This document shows positions 54,622 to 63,937 of a DNA stretch of 64,000 nucleotides, one piece after another; the first letter of the stretch is position 1; the number at the start of each line of letters is the position of its first letter. Position numbers and translations under genes: made by a program. The stretch is taken from contig NZ_FPBM01000010.1 in assembly GCF_900116715.1 (NCBI RefSeq), positions 156,477 to 220,476 of the forward strand, written 5' to 3'. The notes under the pieces are model-generated. The model saw only the letters and a list, made by a program, of their open reading frames with translations. It searched no databases and had not been told where the DNA came from. This DNA is from Polaromonas sp. YR568. Lineage in GTDB: Bacteria; Pseudomonadota; Gammaproteobacteria; Burkholderiales; Burkholderiaceae_C.

Positions 54622-55065
54622 TCAGTCCTTGGTGCGCTGCGAGACAAACTCGCCTTCGTAACCCTTGGCCAGCGACAGCTTCTCGGCTTCAGTCAGCACC
54701 TTGCCCGCCAGCTGAAACACCCCCTGCTCCTCGTCTTTGAGGTGGTGATGGATCTTGTGGTGCAGCTCTTTGGCCGCGGCCAGCCAGGCCGGTGAGCTGA
54801 AATCGGTTTCCTCCAGCGTTTCAACCAGCTTGTCCATCTGGTGGTGCTCGGCAATGCCGTGCCGTGAGGGCTCTTGTGTCATGTCATGCGCGATCAGCGG
54901 CACATAAAAAAAGCGCTCCTCGGCAGCCGCGTGGGCTGCCAGTTCGCGCTTGAGTTCCTTGAACAGCGTGTCCCTTTCCTTGCTGTCGCCCTGTGTCTTG
55001 ATCAGGTGGTCGGCCAGGGAGCGCTGGGTGTCGTGGCTGGTTCGCAATGCTTCAAAGATGTTCAT
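54622..55065 (-). CDS. hemerythrin HHE-domain protein
   Basis: 147-residue helical bundle. SHDTQRSLADHLIK, HAAAEERFFYVPLI, HGIAEHHQMDKLVETL and ELHHKIHHHLKDEEQGVF supply the His and Glu ligands of an HHE di-iron site. ATG 55065 (MNIFEALRTSHDTQ) is preferred to an open frame reaching 55173, whose extra part lacks family features. Possible roles are oxygen, NO or iron sensing/storage; none is shown here. Confidence 0.9.
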   Translation of the reverse strand: MNIFEALRTSHDTQRSLADHLIKTQGDSKERDTLFKELKRELAAHAAAEERFFYVPLIAHDMTQEPSRHGIAEHHQMDKLVETLEETDFSSPAWLAAAKELHHKIHHHLKDEEQGVFQLAGKVLTEAEKLSLAKGYEGEFVSQRTKD

Positions 55066-55143
55066 AAGTTCATTATGGGAATGCAACCGGTGCTGCCGTG
55101 TAGGCCAAAGGCGAAACCGCGCGCCCGCCCGGCGCTCATGATC

Positions 55144-55200
55144 GCTACTTATTTGATAGCTGCTTACGCCCACCCTGCTTGCTTAGAAGCCCAAAATGGC
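55144..55200 (+). repeat. interspersed hairpin repeat (copy B)
   Basis: GCTACTTATTTGATAGC (arms GCTA/TAGC), then TGCTTACGCC, TTAGAAGCCC and AAAATGG. This is the clearest copy. It lies between divergent genes (hemerythrin and NDUFA9-like). Confidence 0.65.
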
Positions 55201-55266
55201 CTGCAAGACAGGAACCTCGCCGTAAAACACGGCAAAAGCCGCCGAAGCGCGCTAAATTAGCGGTCT

Positions 55267-56223
55267 ATGAACAAAATCCTTCTCCTGGGCGGCACCGGCT
55301 TTGTCGGCCGCCATGTCTGTGAAAAACTCGCGCGTCTCCAATGCCGCGTTACCGTCGTCACCCGCCGGCGCGACAACGCCCGGCATCTGCAAATGCTGCC
55401 GCTGGTCGACGTGATCGAGGCCGACATCCACGACAGCGCCGCGCTGACGCCGCTGCTGGCCGGCCACGACGCCGTGGTCAACCTGGTTGCCATCCTGCAA
55501 GGCAATGAGGCCAAATTTGAAAAAGCCCATGTGCAACTGCCCCTGGCGCTGGCGCGTGCCTGCGAAGCCAGCGGCCTGCGGCGCATCGTCCACATCAGCG
55601 CACTGGGTGCTTCAACCAGCTCGGCATCGATGTACCAGCGCAGCAAGGCGCGCGGCGAGGCCGTCCTGCTCAGCACCGGGCTGGATGTGACCGTGCTGCG
55701 CCCCAGCGTGATTTTTGGCGCCGAAGACAAGTTCCTCAATACCTTTGCGCGCCTGCAGCAGATGTTTCCGGTGGTGCCGCTCGCTGCCGCCGACGCGCGT
55801 TTTCAGCCCGTGTGGGTCGAGGACGTGGCCGATGCCATCATCCATTGCCTGCAAGACGCCGACACCTCTGGCCAGATTTACGAAGTCTGCGGACCCGACG
55901 TCTTCACTCTGCGCCAGCTGGTCACGCTGGCAGGCAGTTATGCCGGCATCAACGGCGGCAAGGGCCGGCCGGTGATCGCGCTGCCGTCAGCGCTGGCCCG
56001 CCTGCAAGCCGGCCTCATGGAGCTGGCCCCCGGCGAGCCCCTGCTCAGCCGCGACAACCTGGACGCCATGGCCACCGACAACGTCGCAACCGGCAAGCTG
56101 CCGGGGCTGCAGGCGCTGGGCATTCACCCTGCCGCGCTGGATGCGGTGGGGCCGTCCTACCTGGGGGCGCAGGGTTTGCGCAGCGGGCTGACGGCCAAAC
56201 GTAAAACAGCGGGCCGGTTTTAA
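55267..56223 (+). CDS. NDUFA9-like NAD(P)-binding epimerase-family protein
   Basis: 318 residues with an extended SDR Rossmann start KILLLGGTGFVGRHVCEKLAR (GxxGxxG) and HISALGASTSSASMYQRSKARGEAVLL, which includes the Ser/Tyr-x-x-x-Lys-like region (Y…K). It resembles the complex-I NDUFA9/Rossmann accessory proteins of bacteria, which bind NADPH or quinone-biosynthesis partners. It is not near nuo genes here. Function inferred from fold only. Confidence 0.85.
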   Translation: MNKILLLGGTGFVGRHVCEKLARLQCRVTVVTRRRDNARHLQMLPLVDVIEADIHDSAALTPLLAGHDAVVNLVAILQGNEAKFEKAHVQLPLALARACEASGLRRIVHISALGASTSSASMYQRSKARGEAVLLSTGLDVTVLRPSVIFGAEDKFLNTFARLQQMFPVVPLAAADARFQPVWVEDVADAIIHCLQDADTSGQIYEVCGPDVFTLRQLVTLAGSYAGINGGKGRPVIALPSALARLQAGLMELAPGEPLLSRDNLDAMATDNVATGKLPGLQALGIHPAALDAVGPSYLGAQGLRSGLTAKRKTAGRF

Positions 56224-56231
56224 AAGACCGG

Positions 56232-57104
56232 CTATCGCTTGATCACCAGCCCCTGGCCGGTGGGAAGCGGCATCACACGGTATTTGCGGTCCTCGAACCA
56301 CAGGTCTTCCGCGAGTTTCTGCTCCCGGTAGACGCCCGACCATTCATAGTCGTCGAGTATCAGGATACCGCCCGGAACCATCCGGTCAAACAAGTACTCC
56401 AGCGAAGCAATCTCCGCAGGCGCCTGGTTCAAATCGACGTGCAGGTAAGCAATCCGGTCCGGGCAGCCGTCCGCGAACACCTGCGGGATTCGCCCTTTCA
56501 TGATGCGGATCTGCGGATATGACGCAAACTTTTCGCACACCCGCTGGTAAAGGTCTTTGCCGTGTTCGGGCCCGGCGTGGTTAAGCATGGTGTCGTCGTG
56601 TTCAAACACGTCGTAACCCCAAAAGGTTTTTGGAAAAGCCTGGCCTCCCAGGTAATCAACGACTGTTTTGATGCCCACACCGGTGTAGGCGCCGCATTCG
56701 ACGAAGTCGCCTTCCAGTTGCATGCAGTGATAGGCCGCACAGGCAAGCACATAACGCCGCCACACAATGGCCTGGTCAGACGGGCTTTCGGCGTTTGCTT
56801 TCCACGCAGCCACAAACGGAGCGTCGTCAAACATGGACAAGTTGCGCCCCCAGGTCAGCAAATTGTCCGCAAAGTGGTAACCAGGCGTCAGTCTTTTGGT
56901 GACCGACTCCAGGCTTTCCGTAACGGCATTGTTGTCATCCGTCCCCCAAAACACGGGGTAGAAAAAATTGGGCGTCCGGTCCATCTCCGCTGCCGAGTGT
57001 TTCGGCAAAAACCGCTGCGCACCGGCCGCCGGTGGCTGTGCCCTCAAGCGGCGGCCACGAAACAAACCCTCAGCCAGGGAGCGCAGTAATTTGGTCAGAA
57101 TCAT
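56232..57104 (-). CDS. TylF/MycF-family methyltransferase
   Basis: 290 residues. EGDFVECGAYTGVGIKTVVDYLG is the SAM-binding loop of the TylF/MycF group, FWGYDVFEHDD and RIAYLHVDLNQAPAEIASLEYLFDRMVPGGILILDDYEWSGV contain the metal-binding Asp residues (VDLN, LDDYEW). TylF relatives O-methylate sugars. The N-terminal ~40 residues are basic. It stands alone among housekeeping genes and may belong to surface glycan or lipid modification. GC is a little lower than its neighbours. Confidence 0.85.
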   Translation of the reverse strand: MILTKLLRSLAEGLFRGRRLRAQPPAAGAQRFLPKHSAAEMDRTPNFFYPVFWGTDDNNAVTESLESVTKRLTPGYHFADNLLTWGRNLSMFDDAPFVAAWKANAESPSDQAIVWRRYVLACAAYHCMQLEGDFVECGAYTGVGIKTVVDYLGGQAFPKTFWGYDVFEHDDTMLNHAGPEHGKDLYQRVCEKFASYPQIRIMKGRIPQVFADGCPDRIAYLHVDLNQAPAEIASLEYLFDRMVPGGILILDDYEWSGVYREQKLAEDLWFEDRKYRVMPLPTGQGLVIKR

Positions 57105-57363
57105 GGGTTAATTTCGCGGATTGATCGTAAGGGGGCCACAGCACAAATGAGCAATTGACTGTAGCCTGATTCTCATCCAGCATCATGCTCACTCAGGGCA
57201 AGCCAGGAATGACGCGCATCGAGCCGGCAGGTTTTCGCGGCCATCCTTGTGCGCAGCATCAATTTTGCGATTTTTAAGCATCAATCCCGATTTCGTCCGG
57301 CGGTAGGATCGCAAGTCGTTTCACTTTGACTTCTTCTCTCAGCACCAGCAGAACAGGCACACC

Positions 57364-58047
57364 ATGCTCAAGCTCTACATCGGTAATAAAAACTACTCTT
57401 CCTGGTCCATGCGCCCCTGGGTGCTACTCAAGCAGGCCGGTATTCCGTTTGAAGAGGTCAAGCTTCGCTTTGACTCGTTCGACGCCAATTCGAGCTTCAA
57501 GGAAAAAATCGGCAGCGTGAACCCGACCGGCCGGGTGCCGGCGCTGGACGACGACGGTTTTGTGGTGTGGGACACGCTGGCGATTGCCGAGTACGTGGCC
57601 GAGCGCTTTCCTGACAAAAAACTCTGGCCCCAGGACGTGAAGGCACGTGCCCGGGCGCGCAGCGTGTGCGCCGAGATGCACAGCGGGTTCAGCGCCCTGC
57701 GTTCGGCCTGCCCCATGAACATCGAGGCCGACCTCTCCGACATGGGCCAGTTGATCTGGCGCGATAAATCGGCTGTGCGCGCCGACGTGCAACGTCTGGT
57801 CGAGATGTGGACCGAGCTGCTGCACCAGCACAAAGGCCCCATGCTGTTTGGCGAATTCGGCATTGCCGACGCCTTTTTCGCACCCGTGTGCATGCGCCTG
57901 AGCCGTTACGCCCTGCCGGTGCCGGCAGAAATCAGCGCTTATATCCAGCGCGTTGCCGCCCTGCCCGGCGTCAAGGCCTGGATCGACGACGCGCTGGAGG
58001 AAAACGACTTCCGCGAGTTCGAAGAGCCTTACCGCACCAAGCGTTGA
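57364..58047 (+). CDS. glutathione S-transferase family protein
   Basis: 227 residues with the thioredoxin-like N-domain MLKLYIGNKNYSSWSMRPWVLLKQAGIPFEEVKL and NPTGRVPALDDDGFVVWDTLAIAEYVAERFPDKKLWP (cis-Pro and Glu/Asp-Thr for glutathione), then an all-helical C-domain with GEFGIADAFFAPVCMRL. A serine-rich YSSWSMR loop suggests a Ser-type active site. Substrate unknown. A 22-base gap separates it from the NIPSNAP gene on the same strand. Confidence 0.9.
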   Translation: MLKLYIGNKNYSSWSMRPWVLLKQAGIPFEEVKLRFDSFDANSSFKEKIGSVNPTGRVPALDDDGFVVWDTLAIAEYVAERFPDKKLWPQDVKARARARSVCAEMHSGFSALRSACPMNIEADLSDMGQLIWRDKSAVRADVQRLVEMWTELLHQHKGPMLFGEFGIADAFFAPVCMRLSRYALPVPAEISAYIQRVAALPGVKAWIDDALEENDFREFEEPYRTKR

Positions 58048-58069
58048 TCCGCTGATCAGGAGCCCTTTC

Positions 58070-58375
58070 ATGGTCACCATCTACTTGCGCTACGTGCTCA
58101 ACACCGCCAAACTCAAGGAGTTCGAGCACTACGGCAAGCTCTGGATCCCCCTGGTCGAGAAATTCGGCGGCACGCACCACGGTTATTTCATGCCCAGCGA
58201 AGGCGCCAACAACATTGCGCTGGCCCTGTTCACCTTTGACAGCCTGGCCGCGTACGAGACCTACCGCCAGAACTCTTTCGCCGACCAGGACTGCCTGGCG
58301 GCGTTCAAGTACGCCGAAACCACGGGCTGCATCATCAGCTACGAGCGCAGCTTCTTCCGGCCCGTGTTTTCCTGA
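58070..58375 (+). CDS. NIPSNAP family protein
   Basis: 101 residues, ferredoxin-like fold. VTIYLRYVLNTAKLKEFEHYGKLWIPLVEKFGGTHHGYFMPSEGANNIALALFTFDSLAAYETYR (in parts) matches the NIPSNAP domain. The preceding AGGAGCCCTTTC gives a good ribosome-binding site for ATG 58070. Function unknown in bacteria. Confidence 0.85.
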   Translation: MVTIYLRYVLNTAKLKEFEHYGKLWIPLVEKFGGTHHGYFMPSEGANNIALALFTFDSLAAYETYRQNSFADQDCLAAFKYAETTGCIISYERSFFRPVFS

Positions 58376-58431
58376 GTTCCTGCAGGGGACCGCCTATCCA
58401 CAGGCAAAGCCCGAGCCGCTAAACTGCCTGA

Positions 58432-59733
58432 ATGGAAATATTCATGGTCGGTGGCGCGGTGCGCGATGCCTTGCTGGGCTTGCCTGTGCAAGACCACGAC
58501 TGGGTGGTCGTGGGCGCGACACCCGAGGCGCTGGTCGCCCGGGGCTACCTGCCTGTGGGCAAGGACTTCCCCGTCTTCCTGCACCCCGAGACCCGCGAAG
58601 AGTATGCGCTGGCCCGCACCGAACGCAAGACCGCACGCGGCTACCGCGGCTTTGCGGTGCATGCCGAGCCCGACGTGACGCTGGAGCAGGATCTGGCGCG
58701 ACGCGACCTGACCATCAACGCGATTGCGGCGCCTTCAAAAACCCAAAGCGCCAAGACCGGGTTTGACACCGCCTTTGAACCGGATTTTTCCGCCCTGATC
58801 GATCCCTTTGACGGGCAAAAAGACCTTCGCGACAAAGTGCTTCGCCATGTGACCGGCGCCTTCCGCGAAGACCCGGTGCGCATCCTGCGCCTGGCCCGTT
58901 TTTCTGCCCGCTTTCCGGATTTTTCCGTTGCCCCCGAAACCATGGCGCTGATGCAGGCGATGGTGGCCGAGGGTGAAGTGGATGCGCTGGTGGCCGAGCG
59001 CGTGTGGCAGGAGCTTGCACGCGGGCTGATGGAGGACACCCCCTCACGCATGTTCGAGGTGCTGCGCGAAAGCGGCGCGCTGCAAAAACTGCTGCCTGAA
59101 GTGGCGTGCCTGTGGGGCGTGCCCCAGCCTGCGGCCCACCACCCCGAAGTCGATACCGGTGTCCACCTGATGATGGTGCTGGACATGTCGGCGCAGCTTG
59201 AAGGCTCATTGGCCATGCGCTTTGCCTGCCTGTGCCACGACCTGGGCAAGGGCGCGACGGCAGCCGATGTGCTGCCGCGGCATATCGGCCATGAAGCGCG
59301 CAGCGCCCAATTGCTGAAAGACGTGTGCGAACGCCTGCGCGTACCGGTGGAGTGCCGCGAAATGGCCGACGTGGTGGCGCGCGAGCACGGCAACATTCAC
59401 CGCAGCGAAAGCCTGAACGCAGCGTCGCTGGTGCGCCTGCTCGAGCGCTGCGATGCCTTTCGCAAGCCGCAGCGCTTTGCCGAGGTGCTGCTGGCCTGTG
59501 AGTGCGACGCGCGTGGCCGCCTGGGCCTGCAGGATTCGCCCTACCCCCAGCGCACCCGCCTGCTGGCGGTGCTGGCCGCTGCCCAGGCGGTGGACACCCA
59601 TCAGCTGGCGATGGAGGCACAGGCCGCCGGGCGCGGCGGCCAGCAGATTGGCGAGGCGATTCACAGGGCGCGCGTCAACGCGGTGCAAGCGGCCATCACC
59701 GACACAGGGCAATTGCCGCAAACCGCCCCATGA
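58432..59733 (+). CDS. cca: tRNA nucleotidyltransferase (CCA-adding), multifunctional with HD domain
   Basis: 433 residues. The polymerase-beta-like active site is MVGGAVRDALLGLPVQDHDWVVVG with the DxD carboxylates, followed by RRDLTINAIA and the EDPVRILRLARFSAR (Glu/Asp/Arg base-recognition) motif. The C-terminal half has the HD phosphohydrolase motif RFACLCHDLGKGAT, so it adds CCA to tRNAs and repairs or checks 2',3'-phosphates. Length is normal for the class I multifunctional type. Confidence 0.95.
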   Translation: MEIFMVGGAVRDALLGLPVQDHDWVVVGATPEALVARGYLPVGKDFPVFLHPETREEYALARTERKTARGYRGFAVHAEPDVTLEQDLARRDLTINAIAAPSKTQSAKTGFDTAFEPDFSALIDPFDGQKDLRDKVLRHVTGAFREDPVRILRLARFSARFPDFSVAPETMALMQAMVAEGEVDALVAERVWQELARGLMEDTPSRMFEVLRESGALQKLLPEVACLWGVPQPAAHHPEVDTGVHLMMVLDMSAQLEGSLAMRFACLCHDLGKGATAADVLPRHIGHEARSAQLLKDVCERLRVPVECREMADVVAREHGNIHRSESLNAASLVRLLERCDAFRKPQRFAEVLLACECDARGRLGLQDSPYPQRTRLLAVLAAAQAVDTHQLAMEAQAAGRGGQQIGEAIHRARVNAVQAAITDTGQLPQTAP

Positions 59734-59788
59734 AAAAGCGAAACCGGCCTACAGCCATTTGAAGGAGGCCCTGCTAAGGTGAGAAGCG

Positions 59789-60622
59789 ATGCATTCATCC
59801 CCATCACAACCCTTGGCACCGCCTGCGGCTGCAGCCGCTTCAGCGAACACACCGGCCTCGACGCCTCTTCTGGATCTGCCGGCCATCGGAGCACATAACG
59901 CGCTCTTTCTGGACTTTGACGGCACGCTTGTCGACCTGGCGCCTCAACCCGAGGCTGTACAACTGGTAGCCGGCCTGGTGCCGGCGCTGGCGAGGCTTTC
60001 TACGCAACTGGGCGGCGCGCTGGCAATCGTGTCGGGCCGCACGCTTACCGACATTGACGGCTTTCTCGCGCCGCTGCGGCTTCCCGCGGCGGCCGAGCAC
60101 GGCGCGCAACGCCGCGCGGCAGGAGGCATCGCCGTCAGCCTGGCCGCACCCGACCTGCAAGAGGTGGCGCGCCGCGCCGCCGAGCTGATGGTGCACCACC
60201 CGGGCCTGCGCGTGGAAGTCAAGTCCGCTGCTGTCGCGCTGCACTACCGCCATGCACCGGATCTGGAAGCGCTTTGCCTTCAGGTCATGCAGGAGGCCGC
60301 CGCCAACACGCCTGGTGTGGAATTGCTGCGCGGGAAATTTGTGTTTGAGGTCAAACCTTCAGGCGTCAGCAAAGGCACGGCGATAGCGGCCTTCATGGCC
60401 GAGCCGCCGTTCGCCGGCCGCGTCCCGCTGTTTGCCGGTGACGACACCACCGACGAGGCCGGGTTCTCGGCCGTGCAGTTCATGGGCGGTGAAGGCATCA
60501 AGGTGGGCGAAGGCGCCACGCTGGCTCGCTTTCGCTGCGCCTCGCCGGCCGCGCTGCGGCAGTGGCTGGGTGATGCCTTGAGTGAGTCCCTTTCACCCGC
60601 CCCACACGGAGCCCACTCATGA
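59789..60622 (+). CDS. otsB: Trehalose-6-phosphate phosphatase
   Basis: 277-residue HAD-fold phosphatase. After a ~35-residue Pro/Ala-rich leader, LFLDFDGTLVDL gives the catalytic D42xD44; SGRTLTDIDGFL, KPSGVSKGTAI and FAGDDTTDEAGF are the other OtsB motifs. It removes phosphate from trehalose-6-phosphate. First gene of an otsB–GH15–otsA operon; its TGA overlaps the next ATG (ATGA). Confidence 0.95.
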   Translation: MHSSPSQPLAPPAAAAASANTPASTPLLDLPAIGAHNALFLDFDGTLVDLAPQPEAVQLVAGLVPALARLSTQLGGALAIVSGRTLTDIDGFLAPLRLPAAAEHGAQRRAAGGIAVSLAAPDLQEVARRAAELMVHHPGLRVEVKSAAVALHYRHAPDLEALCLQVMQEAAANTPGVELLRGKFVFEVKPSGVSKGTAIAAFMAEPPFAGRVPLFAGDDTTDEAGFSAVQFMGGEGIKVGEGATLARFRCASPAALRQWLGDALSESLSPAPHGAHS

Positions 60623-62487
60623 GCGTCGCCGCCGACTCCCTTCACTTCGCGCCCTCCGCCCAGCCATCCTTGGCGATGGGCGTGATCGGCAACTGCGGAT
60701 TCAGCGCACTGGTCGACGCACGCGGCCGCATTGTCTGGTGCTGCCTGCCGCGCTTTGACGGCGACCCGGTGTTCAATGCCTTGCTGGAGCCTCAACCTGC
60801 GCAATCCGCGCCGGACGACGCGACGATACCCGGCGCCCAGGATTTGCAGTCCAGCGCCTTCGCCATCGAAATCGAGGATTTCGCCGAGGCCAAACAGTGG
60901 TACGAACCCAATACCGCAGTGCTGCGCACACAGCTGTTTGACAAGCACGGCCAGGGCATAGAAATCACCGACTTCGCGCCGCGCTTTTTCAGCCGCTCGC
61001 GCTTTTTCAGACCCATGACGATAGTGCGCCGCATCAAGCCCATTCACGGCGCGCCGCGCGTTCGTGTGGTGCTGGACGTGCGCTTTGACTGGGGCCGGCG
61101 CAAGCCGGTGATTACCCAGGGCAGCAACCACGTGCGCTATGTCGGCGACGAGCTGACACTGCGCCTGAACACCGATGTGTCGATTTCGCATCTGTTGTCA
61201 AAGCAGCCCTTTGTGCTGACGCGTGAGCACAATTTTTTGCTGGGCGCCGACGAATCACTGCCCGATGGCATTGCCGACACAGCGCGCCTCTTTGAGCAGG
61301 AAACCATTTCCTACTGGAGGAAGTGGAGCCAGCGCCTGCACATTCCGCTGGAGTGGCAAGAGGCCGTGATACGTGCGGCCATCACGCTCAAGCTCTCGCT
61401 TTTTGAAGACACCGGCGCCATCGTCGCCGCCATGACCACCAGCATTCCGGAAGCGCCGGGCAGCCAGCGCAACTGGGACTACCGCTATTGCTGGCTGCGT
61501 GACGCCTTTTTTGTGGTGCGCGCGCTCAACAGCCTGTCGGAAGTCGGCACCATGGAAGACTACCTGCGTTGGCTTGCCAATGTGGTGGTGCAATCCAAGG
61601 GCGGGCACATCCAGCCGCTGTACGGCATAGGCCTGGAACGCGAACTGCCCGAGTCCATCATGGTGCACCTGGGCGGCTACCGCGGCATGGGCCCGGTGCG
61701 CGTGGGCAACCAGGCACAAGAGCACTTCCAGCACGACGTGTATGGCAATGTGGTGCTGGGCGCGGCCCAGGCCTTTCACGACCACCGGCTGCTGCACCGC
61801 GCGGGCGCTGCCGAGTTCAAGCGGCTTGAAGACGTCGGCGAGCAGGCGGTGCGCAACTACGACAAGCCCGACGCAGGCATGTGGGAGCTGCGCACCCGCG
61901 CGCGCATCCACACCTCGTCAGCCCTGATGTGCTGGGCCGCCTGCGACCGCCTGGCCAAGATAGCGCTGACGCTCAAACTGCAGGACAGGGCCGACTACTG
62001 GCACGGCCATGCGGCGGTGATGCAGGAGCGCATCCTGCGCGAGTCCTGGAGCGAAGAACGCCAGGCCTTTGCCGAAAGCTTTGGCGGGCGCGACCTGGAC
62101 GCCAGCGTGCTTTTGATGATTGAAGTGGGTTTTATCGACCCGAAAGACCCGCGTTTTATCGCCACCGTGGACGCGCTGGAAACCCACCTCTGTGACGGCC
62201 CCTACATGCGCCGCTACGAAGCACCCGACGATTTCGGAAAACCCGAGACGGCCTTCAATATCTGCACCTTCTGGCGCATCGACGCGCTGGCCCGCATTGG
62301 CCGCAAGGAGCAGGCCCGCGAGATCTTCAACACCATGCTGGCCGCGCGCAACCATGTGGGCCTGCTGTCGGAAGACACGCACCCCGTGACCGGCGAGATG
62401 TGGGGCAATTTTCCGCAGACGTATTCGATGGTCGGCATCATTAACGCCGCCGTCCGCTTGTCGGCTCCCTGGGAAAGCAGGGTATGA
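60619..62487 (+). CDS. glycoside hydrolase family 15 enzyme (trehalase/glucoamylase-like)
   Basis: 622 residues. An N-terminal beta-sandwich (IGNCGFSALVDARGRIVWCCLPRFDGDPVFNALL) is followed by the six-helix-pair barrel: GSQRNWDYRYCWLRDAFFVVRAL, ELRTRARIHTSSALMCWAACDRLAKIA, EAPDDFGKPETAFNICTFWRIDALARIG and GEMWGNFPQTYSMVGIINAAVRLS (catalytic Glu of GH15 in GEMWGNFPQ). Sits between otsB and otsA with ATGA overlaps at both ends. Likely substrate is trehalose or a related glucoside; mycobacterial GH15 trehalases have the same layout. Confidence 0.9.
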   Translation: MSVAADSLHFAPSAQPSLAMGVIGNCGFSALVDARGRIVWCCLPRFDGDPVFNALLEPQPAQSAPDDATIPGAQDLQSSAFAIEIEDFAEAKQWYEPNTAVLRTQLFDKHGQGIEITDFAPRFFSRSRFFRPMTIVRRIKPIHGAPRVRVVLDVRFDWGRRKPVITQGSNHVRYVGDELTLRLNTDVSISHLLSKQPFVLTREHNFLLGADESLPDGIADTARLFEQETISYWRKWSQRLHIPLEWQEAVIRAAITLKLSLFEDTGAIVAAMTTSIPEAPGSQRNWDYRYCWLRDAFFVVRALNSLSEVGTMEDYLRWLANVVVQSKGGHIQPLYGIGLERELPESIMVHLGGYRGMGPVRVGNQAQEHFQHDVYGNVVLGAAQAFHDHRLLHRAGAAEFKRLEDVGEQAVRNYDKPDAGMWELRTRARIHTSSALMCWAACDRLAKIALTLKLQDRADYWHGHAAVMQERILRESWSEERQAFAESFGGRDLDASVLLMIEVGFIDPKDPRFIATVDALETHLCDGPYMRRYEAPDDFGKPETAFNICTFWRIDALARIGRKEQAREIFNTMLAARNHVGLLSEDTHPVTGEMWGNFPQTYSMVGIINAAVRLSAPWESRV

Positions 62488-63866
62488 GCCGGCTTGTCGT
62501 CGTTTCGAATCGCGTCGCAGATCCGCGTAAAGCTGCGGCCGGAGGGCTGGCCGTTGCGCTGGGCGACGCATTAAGCACCACCGGCGGCCTCTGGTTCGGC
62601 TGGAGCGGCACGGTCGTCGAAGGTGGCGCGCCCGGCGAAGGCGAGCTGCATGTGCAGCAGGCTGGAAACGTCACGCTGGCCACGGTAGACCTTTCGACAG
62701 AAGACCACGCGGGCTATTACCTGGGTTACAGCAACGGCGTACTCTGGCCGGTGTTTCACTACCGGCTGGACCTGGCGCGTTTCGACGCGGGTTTCATCGA
62801 AGCCTACCGGCGCGTCAACCGGCTGTTTGCGCACAAGCTGATGCCGCTGCTCAAGCCTGACGACATCATCTGGATTCATGACTACCACCTGATTCCGATG
62901 GCGGCTGAGCTGCGCGCCATGGGCTGCAACAACCGCATCGGTTTTTTCCTGCACATTCCGCTGCCGCCGCAACAGGTGCTTGCCGCCATTCCGCAGCACG
63001 AGTGGCTGATGCGCGCGCTGTTTGCCTATGACCTGGTGGGCTTTCAAAGTGAAAACGATTTGCTGCACTTTTCACGCTATGTGCAGGCCGAAGCCGGCGC
63101 CGTGGCGCTGGGCGGAAACCGCTTCCGGGCCTTTCACCGCACGGTGCGGGCCGGCGCCTTTCCTATCGGTATCGACGTGGACGAGTTCGCCGCACTCACG
63201 CATGCGCAGGACGCCCGCGACATGTACGAGCGCATGAAGGAAGAGTATTCACGCCGCAAGCTGCTGCTGGGCGTAGAGCGGCTCGACTACTCCAAGGGCC
63301 TGCCGCAACGCCTGAAATCGTTTGAAAAGCTGCTGACCAAGTACCCGGAAAACATACGCAGCGCCACCCTGATCCAGATCGCCTCGCCCAGCCGGGAAGA
63401 CATGGGCACGTATACCGATTTGCTGCAGGAGCTGGAAAGCCTTTGCGGCGCCACGAATGGCAATTTTGGTGAGCTCGACTGGATGCCGATTCGCTACATC
63501 CACCGCAATGTGGCACGCAAACGCCTGCCGGGTTTGTACCGTGTGGCGCGGGTTGCGCTGGTCACACCGCTGCGTGACGGCATGAATTTGGTGGCCAAAG
63601 AATTTATCGCCGCGCAAGACCCGGCCGACCCGGGCGTGCTGGTGCTGTCGCGATTTGCTGGTGCCGCTGAGCAGCTTGAAGATGCGCTGCTGGTGAACCC
63701 CTACGATATTGACGGCACGGCGGACACCATACAGCGGGCTTTGCAGATGCCGCTGGAGGAGCGGCAGGCTCGGCACCAGAAGTTGCTTAAGCACATTCGT
63801 GAGCATGATGTGCATTGGTGGCGGAGGGAGTTTCTTAATGCCCTTGGCTATGAGGGGCCGGCTTAG
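62484..63866 (+). CDS. otsA: Trehalose-6-phosphate synthase
   Basis: 460 residues, GT20 fold. The start [25 protein letters not shown] has the UDP-glucose N-loop; [34 protein letters not shown] [33 protein letters not shown] (Arg and Lys of the donor site) and [19 protein letters not shown] follow. It makes trehalose-6-P from UDP-glucose and glucose-6-P. A complete protein of usual length. Last gene of the trehalose operon. Confidence 0.96.
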   Translation: MSRLVVVSNRVADPRKAAAGGLAVALGDALSTTGGLWFGWSGTVVEGGAPGEGELHVQQAGNVTLATVDLSTEDHAGYYLGYSNGVLWPVFHYRLDLARFDAGFIEAYRRVNRLFAHKLMPLLKPDDIIWIHDYHLIPMAAELRAMGCNNRIGFFLHIPLPPQQVLAAIPQHEWLMRALFAYDLVGFQSENDLLHFSRYVQAEAGAVALGGNRFRAFHRTVRAGAFPIGIDVDEFAALTHAQDARDMYERMKEEYSRRKLLLGVERLDYSKGLPQRLKSFEKLLTKYPENIRSATLIQIASPSREDMGTYTDLLQELESLCGATNGNFGELDWMPIRYIHRNVARKRLPGLYRVARVALVTPLRDGMNLVAKEFIAAQDPADPGVLVLSRFAGAAEQLEDALLVNPYDIDGTADTIQRALQMPLEERQARHQKLLKHIREHDVHWWRREFLNALGYEGPA

Positions 63867-63937
63867 GTTTCGGATCTTGCTTCGGCGGTGTGCGCTCTTT
63901 TGAGGCTTGCTGGCCGGGGGTTGCCCGGCGGCAACTC

